From assembly GCA_934503195.1 (NCBI GenBank), contig CAKSVM010000041.1:1-27911 (forward strand): a stretch of DNA of 27,911 nucleotides, read 5' to 3'. A program made the position numbers and the translations under genes. The first letter of the stretch is position 1. The number at the start of each line of letters is the position of its first letter. This DNA comes from an uncultured Eubacteriales bacterium (lineage in GTDB: Bacteria > Bacillota > Clostridia > Oscillospirales > CAG-272). The notes below the pieces were generated by a model. It worked only from the letters and a program-made list of their open reading frames with translations. It was not told the DNA's origin and did not search any database. This document shows, piece after piece, positions 22,155 through 27,911 of the stretch.

Positions 22155-24082
22155 TGCTTCTGTATAATGATTTTTCAAAGATAAAGGCGCGGGCTTTTCT
22201 CGATACCTTCTCAGAAAAGTCGGGAAAGACCGATTCCCGCGCCTTCGCGGCGGACGACACTCTCACCTTTACGGTGAGAGTGCCGCGTGTTTTCTGCGCG
22301 TCGTCGGCCTTTTTGGCTTTTTACACCGACGCGGATATGTCGGATCGCGACATCGCGGCGAAAATTGTCGATCCGGCAGATGATGAGTTTTTCCCGGCGT
22401 ATGATTCGTTTTCGCTGACGCTTTACGCGAAGGAGGTCGGAACCGGGCTCTATTACCACACCTTCGGAATCGACTGCATCTACGGCAGACTCTGGATGAA
22501 CACCGACGGAAGCTTCACTTCCGACCGCGCGGCCGCTTCGAGAACCCAGCTCACGATATATTCGGAGGATTTCCACACGCCCGACCGCTTCAAGGGTGGG
22601 ATTATGTATCAGATCTTCCCGGACAGATTTGAGAGAAGCGGACGCGTCACAAAGCTACCGCCGCGAAGAAGTCTTGAAACCGACTGGAATAACGGCGTCC
22701 CGCAGTACGCGAAGGTACCGGGCGGAGAGGTCGCGAACGACAAATTTTTCGGCGGAGATCTCTGGGGAATCGCCGACCGACTCGACTACATAAAGTCGCT
22801 CGGAGTCGATATTCTCTATCTATGTCCGATTTTTGAGTCCGCGTCGAATCACCGCTATGACACTGGTGATTATATGGAAATTGACCCACTGCTCGGCGGC
22901 GATGAGGCTTTCGGTCATCTCGTCTCGGAGCTTAAAAAGCGCGGAATGAAGCTGATTCTCGACGGCGTTTTCAATCATACCGGAGCCGACAGCCGCTATT
23001 TCAACAAGTTCGGAAACTATCCCGGCGCGGGCGCGTACAACTCGAAACGCTCGAAATTCTACAAGTGGTACACCTTTGAGGACTATCCCGACGAGTACCG
23101 TTGCTGGTGGGGCGTGAAGATTCTTCCGGCCGTGAAGAGTGCCGAGCCGACCTATCGCGATTTCATCTGCGGGAAAAAGGGTGTCATCCGGCATTATCTC
23201 GAAAAGGGAATCGACGGCTGGAGACTCGACGTGGCCGACGAGCTTTCGGACGAGTTCCTTGACGAGCTGCGCTGTGCGGCGAAGGGACAGAACCCCGATT
23301 CCTTGATTCTCGGCGAGGTCTGGGAGGACGCGTCGAACAAGGTTGCCTATGACCGCCGCAGACGCTATTTCACCGGGCGTCAGCTCGACTCGGTTATGAA
23401 TTATCCGCTCGGAGAGGGAGTGATTGATTTCGTCCTCACGGGCGACAAGACGAAGCTGGAGAATTCGGCGAAGATTGTCTATCGTCATTATCCGAAGGAG
23501 GTTTCGGACGTTCTGATGAATCTTCTCGGTACTCATGACACCGAGCGGGTTCTCTCGGTTCTGGCGGGAGTCGGGATCGATAAGAAGACAAACGACGAGC
23601 TTGTCTCGTTCAGACTGAGCCGCGATGAGCGCAAAAGAGCGGTCGACCGCCTTAAGCTCGCGTGGGCGATTCTCTGCGGATTCCCTGGGATTCCGTGCGT
23701 TTATTACGGTGACGAGGCCGGGATGGAGGGCGGACGCGATCCCTTCAACCGTATGCCGTTTGTAAAGGAGAACGCCGATAATGATCTCACGCATTTCTAC
23801 CGCCGCGTCGGCGCGGTGAGGTCTTCGGAAAAGGCTTTCGCGTCGGGGAAAATCGGATTTTTTGGCACGGCGGACAGCGGTCAGCTGCTCTTTTCGAGGA
23901 GTAACGGGGAAGAGACGATCCTTGTTGCGGCAAATCTCACTCAGCGCGTGTGGGAGCTTGAGGTTCCGCTTGGAACCGAGCGGCTTATCGGCCGTGACGA
24001 AGCGGGCGATCTCTCGGGAATCGTTGTGCTGGAGCCGTACAGCGTTGAATACCTGAAGTATTCAGAGGAAAAAACGATCTGA
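22154..24082 (+). CDS. GH13 alpha-amylase family enzyme (neopullulanase/maltodextrin glucosidase-like)
   Basis: The 642-residue protein carries an N-terminal beta domain (about 1-140), then a GH13 barrel beginning GGIMYQIFPDRFERSG. The four conserved regions are DGVFNHTG (about 270), GWRLDVADEL (nucleophile Asp, about 358), LGEVWED (acid/base Glu, about 387) and GTHDTERV (about 460), with VYYGDEAGMEGG afterwards. This set resembles neopullulanase and maltodextrin glucosidase types acting on linear or branched dextrins in the cytoplasm. It overlaps glgP by one base, suggesting it finishes off the limit dextrins that GlgP leaves, since no separate debranching enzyme is present here. ATG 22154 is preferred; GTG 22151 is also in frame. 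Confidence 0.9.
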   Translation: MLLYNDFSKIKARAFLDTFSEKSGKTDSRAFAADDTLTFTVRVPRVFCASSAFLAFYTDADMSDRDIAAKIVDPADDEFFPAYDSFSLTLYAKEVGTGLYYHTFGIDCIYGRLWMNTDGSFTSDRAAASRTQLTIYSEDFHTPDRFKGGIMYQIFPDRFERSGRVTKLPPRRSLETDWNNGVPQYAKVPGGEVANDKFFGGDLWGIADRLDYIKSLGVDILYLCPIFESASNHRYDTGDYMEIDPLLGGDEAFGHLVSELKKRGMKLILDGVFNHTGADSRYFNKFGNYPGAGAYNSKRSKFYKWYTFEDYPDEYRCWWGVKILPAVKSAEPTYRDFICGKKGVIRHYLEKGIDGWRLDVADELSDEFLDELRCAAKGQNPDSLILGEVWEDASNKVAYDRRRRYFTGRQLDSVMNYPLGEGVIDFVLTGDKTKLENSAKIVYRHYPKEVSDVLMNLLGTHDTERVLSVLAGVGIDKKTNDELVSFRLSRDERKRAVDRLKLAWAILCGFPGIPCVYYGDEAGMEGGRDPFNRMPFVKENADNDLTHFYRRVGAVRSSEKAFASGKIGFFGTADSGQLLFSRSNGEETILVAANLTQRVWELEVPLGTERLIGRDEAGDLSGIVVLEPYSVEYLKYSEEKTI

Positions 24083-24106
24083 TCAGTGTGTCCTCAACTG
24101 ACAATA

Positions 24107-24136
24107 TGCACAAAAACGTGCGCCAACATTTGTACA
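24107..24136. repeat. Inverted-repeat element, copy D
   Basis: TGCACAAA (24107-24114), 14 bases, TTTGTACA (24129-24136). The left arm is identical to copies A and B; the right arm has one change. It lies between the glycogen operon end and the promoter at 24171-24199, about 35 bp upstream of the -35. Confidence 0.65.
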
Positions 24137-24170
24137 GTCCACCAAAGTTTCAGAAATTTGCGAAAATGAC

Positions 24171-24199
24171 TTCAAATTTCCCAAGATTTGTGATATAAT
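24171..24199 (+). promoter_or_regulatory. Promoter of the flavodoxin-like gene
   Basis: A perfect extended -10 TGTGATATAAT (24189-24199, hexamer 24194-24199) with a weak -35 TTCAAA (24171-24176) at 17 bp. The in-frame ATG at 24198 overlaps this -10, so it cannot be the translation start. Confidence 0.72.
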
Positions 24200-24257
24200 G
24201 GTATCAGCAAGCTGGAAGCAGCTCGAAATATATTATCCTGATTGGAGATTACTTAAT

Positions 24258-24677
24258 ATGAAAATGCGTGTACTCTATTCAACAAGCAAAGGCAAGATGA
24301 AGACCATCGCGCAGATGATCACCGACAGCTACGCGACCGAAAAGGTCAACTGCATGGACAAGGTTCCCCCAGCTTATTCCTGCGACAAGGAGAGACTCGT
24401 CGTCATGATCTGCTCGGTTTCCAAGGATCCCGACAATGCGCTCATCCTCTTCTGCAAGGAGCTTACCAAGGCGAGAGCGGCGAATGTCGCTTTCATCATC
24501 GACGGACCGGCTGAGGGCACGAAGATACTTGTTGACGCCGTCAAGGGCGCGGGTGCGAATGTCATTGATGACGTTCTCTACATGAAGGGCGGACTTCCGT
24601 TCCTCAAGGGCGTCAAGGATGACGAGAAGAAGCAGGTCACCGATTTCATGGAAAAGGTAATGGCTAATTTACAGTGA
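24258..24677 (+). CDS. Small flavodoxin-like protein of unknown role
   Basis: The 139-residue protein begins MKMRVLYSTSKGKMKTIAQM, a beta strand followed by a Ser/Thr-Gly-Lys loop, as in the FMN phosphate loop of flavodoxin-like domains, though the classic T-G-x-T is not exact. Alternating strands and helices continue (RLVVMICSVSKDPDN, NVAFIIDGPAEGTKILVDAV). The last part, GGLPFLKGVKDDEKKQVTDF, resembles flavodoxin-domain proteins. FMN binding is possible but not shown. ATG 24258 has GGAGA (24244-24248) nine bases upstream; the reading frame extends back to 24198, but that codon is in the promoter. A solid terminator follows. I recognise the fold type only, not a named gene. Confidence 0.65.
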   Translation: MKMRVLYSTSKGKMKTIAQMITDSYATEKVNCMDKVPPAYSCDKERLVVMICSVSKDPDNALILFCKELTKARAANVAFIIDGPAEGTKILVDAVKGAGANVIDDVLYMKGGLPFLKGVKDDEKKQVTDFMEKVMANLQ

Positions 24678-24685
24678 CGATCTGT

Positions 24686-24724
24686 CCGCGCTGTTTTCCG
24701 GTTCAGGGGGACAGCGCGGTTTTT
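24686..24724 (+). terminator. Rho-independent terminator after the flavodoxin-like gene
   Basis: CCGCGCTGT (24686-24694) pairs perfectly with ACAGCGCGG (24711-24719), followed by five T. Only 25 bp remain before the rhamnosidase ATG, so that gene must depend on read-through or on a promoter I cannot see. Confidence 0.85.
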
Positions 24725-24749
24725 GTAACCTATATTCAGGGAGGAAACT

Positions 24750-26894
24750 ATGCTTGAAAATTCATATTGGATCTCGGGCGCGGGGATCAACGGCTGCCCC
24801 GAGTTCTGCCGAGGATTCAGAACCGAAAAGAAGATCAGCTCCGCGAAGCTAACGATAACCGCTCTCGGAGTCTACACCGTTTACATAAACGGACACCACG
24901 TCGGAAATTTCCACCTCGCGCCGGGCTGGACTGTCTACCGCGAGCGCGTTCAGGTTCAGACCTACGATGTGAAGCCGCTTCTCACCGATGAAAACGAAAT
25001 GATCGTCACTCTCGGAACCGGATGGTATTCGGGAGCGATTTCCCGCGCCTCCGCGCCCGAGGACAAGCGTCCGTCCTTCATCGCCGAGCTTGAGATCGTC
25101 TATTCGGACAAGAGCCGCACGACGATTGTCACCGACGAGGACTGGCGTGTCCGCGAGAGCCACACGACCTTTGCCGATATCTATCACGGCGAGCATTACG
25201 ACTCGACGCTCGATCAGGGCTGGCTCTCGGGAGTCGAGGTGCGCGAGCTTCCGAAGTCGATTCTCATCCCGCAGTGCGGCGAGGAGATCGTCGCTATGGA
25301 AGAACTCGCCCCGGTGAGATTTTTCACGACTCCGAACGGCGAGAAGGTTCTCGACTTCGGTCAGGAGATCACGGGATTCGTCCGCTTCACGGTGAACGGC
25401 GAAGAGGGACAGCGTATCCGCCTCACCTGCGCCGAGATGCTTGACGCTGACGGAAATTTCTACACCGAAAACTATCGCGCGGCGAAGAGTGAGATGATCT
25501 ACATCTGCCGCGACGGCGTTCAGAACTGGAATCCCGAGCTTACCTTCTACGGATTCAGATACATCCGGATAGAGGGAATCTCGCTGTTCGACCCCGACGA
25601 TTTCCGCGCGGTCGTACTCTGCTCCGACATGAAGCGCACCGGATATCTGACTTCCGGCGTCAGAAAGCTCAACCGTCTCTTCTCGAACATCGTCTGGGGG
25701 CAGAAGGGCAATTTTGTCGACGTTCCGACCGACTGCCCGCAGAGAGATGAGCGACTCGGCTGGACAGGCGACGCGCAGGTCTTTGTAAACACGGCCTGCT
25801 GGCAGTTCGACGCGAAGAAATTCTTCACGAAGTGGCTTGACGACGTAAAGCTTGATCAGCGCGACAACGGCGCGATTCCGAGCGTCGTTCCGGACGTCTT
25901 CTCGTCCCACGACAAGCAGGATATCAAGGCAAGCACCGCGTGGGGCGAGACGGCGACCGTCTGCCCGTGGCAGGTCTACCGTCACTACGGCGACAAGAAG
26001 CTTCTCCGCTCGCACTATGACATGATGAAGAAGTGGGTCGGATACATGACCTCGGTCACCGACACTCCGTACCTCTGGACGGGTTACACGAAGAAGAGCG
26101 ATCACTACGGCGACTGGCTCGGACTCGACGCGCCCGAGGGCTCGTATGTCGGAAGCTCGGACAAGGATTTCATCGCTTCGGCGTTCTACTATTACTCGAC
26201 CGGACTCACGATCGAGGCCGGACGCGAGCTTGGCGAGGACACCACAGAGCTTGAGGAGCTTCACGATAAGATTCTTGAGGCCTTCCGCGAGAGGTTCCCG
26301 GTTTATAAAACCCAGACCGAGTACGTGCTGGCGATCTGTTTCGACCTTGTCGAGGACAAGGAAGCGGCCGCGGAGTCGCTGGCGAAGCTGATTCACGAGA
26401 ACGGCGACCGCCTTACTACCGGATTTGTCGGAACTCCGTATCTTCTCTACGCGCTGTCGCAGAACGGGCAGACCGAACTCGCGTACACTCTGCTTTTACA
26501 GGAAAAATTCCCGTCGTGGCTCTACTCGGTCGATCAGGGCGCGACGACGATCTGGGAGCATTGGGACGGCAGAAAGCCGGACGGAAGCTTCTGGAGCCGC
26601 GACATGAACTCCTTCAACCACTACGCCTACGGCTCGGTCGCGGGCTGGGTCTTCGAGGAAGCGGCTGGAATCACCCCGAACTCGCCGGGATTTGAGACGG
26701 TAAGAATCGCTCCGAAGCCGGACGAACGCCTTGGCGAGCTGCGTGCCGAGTATCAGACGGCATACGGAAAGGTATCGTCCTACTGGGTTTACACCGACGA
26801 AAGAATCAGATATGAGATCGAGACTCCGGTCGATGCGGTCATTGAGATTAACGGCGAGACGCATTTCGTCGGCGCGGGTAAGTATCTCTTCTGA
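24750..26894 (+). CDS. Alpha-L-rhamnosidase (GH78)
   Basis: The 714-residue enzyme should remove terminal alpha-L-rhamnose from pectin fragments or plant glycosides. The N-terminal beta domains show AKLTITALGVYTVYINGHHV and LAPGWTVY, and the bacterial rhamnosidase concanavalin-like domain has FYGFRYIRIEG (about 266). The (alpha/alpha)6 barrel follows with DVPTDCPQRDERLGWTGDAQ, whose E334 is the likely general acid, and TTIWEHWDG near 602, the likely partner Glu. It lacks the extra N-terminal modules of larger GH78 proteins and has no signal peptide, so it is probably cytoplasmic. The ribosome-binding site is AGGGAGG (24738-24744). An AraC-type regulator starts five bases after its stop, suggesting control by its own substrate. 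Confidence 0.94.
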   Translation: MLENSYWISGAGINGCPEFCRGFRTEKKISSAKLTITALGVYTVYINGHHVGNFHLAPGWTVYRERVQVQTYDVKPLLTDENEMIVTLGTGWYSGAISRASAPEDKRPSFIAELEIVYSDKSRTTIVTDEDWRVRESHTTFADIYHGEHYDSTLDQGWLSGVEVRELPKSILIPQCGEEIVAMEELAPVRFFTTPNGEKVLDFGQEITGFVRFTVNGEEGQRIRLTCAEMLDADGNFYTENYRAAKSEMIYICRDGVQNWNPELTFYGFRYIRIEGISLFDPDDFRAVVLCSDMKRTGYLTSGVRKLNRLFSNIVWGQKGNFVDVPTDCPQRDERLGWTGDAQVFVNTACWQFDAKKFFTKWLDDVKLDQRDNGAIPSVVPDVFSSHDKQDIKASTAWGETATVCPWQVYRHYGDKKLLRSHYDMMKKWVGYMTSVTDTPYLWTGYTKKSDHYGDWLGLDAPEGSYVGSSDKDFIASAFYYYSTGLTIEAGRELGEDTTELEELHDKILEAFRERFPVYKTQTEYVLAICFDLVEDKEAAAESLAKLIHENGDRLTTGFVGTPYLLYALSQNGQTELAYTLLLQEKFPSWLYSVDQGATTIWEHWDGRKPDGSFWSRDMNSFNHYAYGSVAGWVFEEAAGITPNSPGFETVRIAPKPDERLGELRAEYQTAYGKVSSYWVYTDERIRYEIETPVDAVIEINGETHFVGAGKYLF

Positions 26895-26899
26895 GTCGG

Positions 26900-27718
26900 A
26901 TGGCGTTATCCTACAACTGGGACACGCCGGACTTCGCGAATATAAAGCTCTGCGTCTCTGACGCGCCGGGACGGATGGGAAGCCACTGTCAGGCTGAACT
27001 TGAGTTCATGTACTTTTTCTCGACTCCGGGCTGTGTTTACAGGATAAACGGACGCGGATTCGCGGTCGGCGCGGGCGATCTTGTCGTGGCGAACTCGTGG
27101 GAATATCACAGCTGTGACGATTTCGGCGCGGGTACGCGGGTGGCGTGTCTGATTGTCGATCCGGGGATGCTCCTTGGCTCCGGCGGAATGGCATTTGAGA
27201 ATCTGATCCGCGCGGACGCGGTCGGAGAGGTATTTTCAAAGCTTGTCCGGATACTTTCGGAGCGCGGCGCGGAGAATACGCGCGAAGGATACCCTGACGC
27301 AGAGTTATATCGTCTCTGCGGTGCTGTATACGAGCTTTTCGCTCTGCTCTGTGGGATGAAGTTTCTGCGTCCGATGGGCGAGCGCGAGTTCATGATGCGA
27401 AGAGTCATTGATTACGCCGACGCGAATCTTTCGCGGGAGCTTACGATCGGCGAGCTTGCGGGGGTCGCCGCGCTCAGCAAGGACAGGTTTTCGCACGTTT
27501 TCCGCGAGGTTTCGGGGATAAGTCCGGGTGAGTATCTCATCAGGATGCGGATTTCAAGAGCCTGCCGGATGCTTACGCTGACCGACGAGCCGATCACGCG
27601 GATCGCGCTTGACTGCGGATTTTCGTCGCCGAGCCATTTCGCGATGGCCTTCGGAAAGCGAATGGGCGTTACGCCGACATTTTACCGCGAAAACAAAAAC
27701 AACGGATTTGACATATGA
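26900..27718 (+). CDS. AraC family transcriptional regulator
   Basis: The 272-residue protein has an N-terminal cupin-like sensor region (about 20-110, with FMYFFSTPGCVYRINGRGF and SWEYHSCDDFG) and a C-terminal AraC DNA-binding domain (about 170-270). The first helix-turn-helix is ELTIGELAGVAALSKDRFSH, and the second is PITRIALDCGFSSPSHFAMA followed by the usual FGKRMGVTPTFYR. Such proteins usually activate sugar-use genes after binding a sugar. The gene starts five bases after the rhamnosidase stop, so rhamnose or a rhamnoside is a fair guess for its signal. No clear ribosome-binding site precedes ATG 26900, so coupling to the rhamnosidase gene is likely. A strong hairpin follows at once. 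Confidence 0.92.
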   Translation: MALSYNWDTPDFANIKLCVSDAPGRMGSHCQAELEFMYFFSTPGCVYRINGRGFAVGAGDLVVANSWEYHSCDDFGAGTRVACLIVDPGMLLGSGGMAFENLIRADAVGEVFSKLVRILSERGAENTREGYPDAELYRLCGAVYELFALLCGMKFLRPMGEREFMMRRVIDYADANLSRELTIGELAGVAALSKDRFSHVFREVSGISPGEYLIRMRISRACRMLTLTDEPITRIALDCGFSSPSHFAMAFGKRMGVTPTFYRENKNNGFDI

Positions 27719-27719
27719 G

Positions 27720-27758
27720 AATAGCCGCCGCTGACGCGAAGCGTCAGCGGCGGCTATT
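27720..27758 (+). terminator. Terminator-like 18-bp hairpin after the AraC gene
   Basis: 27720-27737 pairs perfectly with 27741-27758 around GAA, starting two bases after the stop. Only TTC follows, so the T-run is poor, but a stem this long marks the end of the unit or protects the mRNA end. Confidence 0.7.
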
Positions 27759-27850
27759 TCGTGCGATTCAGACGCGCTCTCCTTATGAACGCGCAACCGT
27801 GCCGTCTGTTTATATAATGTCTCCTGACCCCCCAAAAAGTATTGCACCAC

Positions 27851-27879
27851 TGGACATTTCCGTCGATTTGTGGTATAAT
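27851..27879 (+). promoter_or_regulatory. Strong sigma-A-type promoter for a gene beyond the window
   Basis: -35 TGGACA (27851-27856), a 17-bp spacer and a perfect -10 TATAAT (27874-27879) within TGTGGTATAAT, an extended -10. The stretch 27759-27850 before it holds no gene I can support. Confidence 0.85.
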
Positions 27880-27911
27880 AAATGCAAGGAAAACAGCGAG
27901 AACCAGACAAA

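Noticed and set aside
20508..22178. A 556-codon open frame on the minus strand across glgP.
   Set aside because: It mirrors the codon pattern of glgP (few TTA/CTA/TCA codons), shows no domain, and its composition (rich in Arg, Val, Asp, His) is typical of antisense shadows.
24198..24257. Longer start (ATG 24198) for the flavodoxin-like protein.
   Set aside because: This ATG overlaps the -10 hexamer 24194-24199, and a ribosome-binding site fits ATG 24258 instead.
24849..26396. A 515-codon open frame on the minus strand across the rhamnosidase gene.
   Set aside because: Same reason: an antisense shadow of a well-supported GH78 gene with no family motif and no ribosome-binding site noted.
27811..27821. 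TATATAATG as another promoter -10.
   Set aside because: No matching -35 at 16-18 bp; the promoter at 27851-27879 is much better.

Overview
The window looks like a chromosomal piece of an anaerobic, endospore-forming Clostridia-type Firmicute with a fairly GC-rich genome. The reasons are pyruvate formate-lyase with its activase, a clear SpoIIID sporulation regulator, the Firmicutes-style split ADP-glucose pyrophosphorylase (GlgC plus GlgD), purine-rich Shine-Dalgarno sites, and sigma-A-like promoters with an extended -10. The many intracellular glycosidases fit a gut or plant-fibre habitat. No rRNA, tRNA, CRISPR array, insertion sequence or phage gene was seen.

Layout. (1) 1-1344: the 3' end of pflB, a terminator, a second perfect hairpin, then pflA. 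(2) 1352-6502, minus strand: a PHP-domain phosphoesterase, a GH36/raffinose-synthase-like alpha-galactosidase, a MATE exporter and a frameshifted beta-propeller glycosidase. These form two transcription units with recognisable promoters at 4285-4313 and 6532-6560. (3) 6606-10741, plus strand: a LacZ-type GH2 beta-galactosidase and a CE15-like esterase, each with its own promoter. (4) 10742-13210: a short regulatory region with two copies of an inverted-repeat element, then spoIIID (with a third copy in its 3' end) and recQ. (5) 13225-24082: a glycogen operon glgB-glgC-glgD-GNAT-glgA-glgP-GH13 with short gaps or start/stop overlaps. (6) 24107-27758: a fourth copy of the repeat, a promoter, a small flavodoxin-like protein, a GH78 alpha-L-rhamnosidase and an AraC regulator, closed by an 18-bp hairpin. 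A strong promoter at 27851-27879 drives a gene beyond the window.

How the genes fit together. No glycosidase here has an evident signal peptide, so they probably trim imported oligosaccharides (galactosides, rhamnose-containing pectin or glycoside fragments) inside the cell. Glucose-1-phosphate can be stored by GlgC/GlgD, GlgA and GlgB and released by GlgP with the GH13 enzyme. Pyruvate is handled by PFL. The points most worth a second look are the four-copy repeat TGCACAAA...TTTGTGCA around spoIIID, an acetyltransferase gene translationally coupled inside the glycogen operon, a GlgA with serine in place of the usual ADP-glucose-binding lysine, and the small frameshift in the propeller glycosidase. 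I did not find a wholly new system. The repeat family is the best candidate for undescribed biology.
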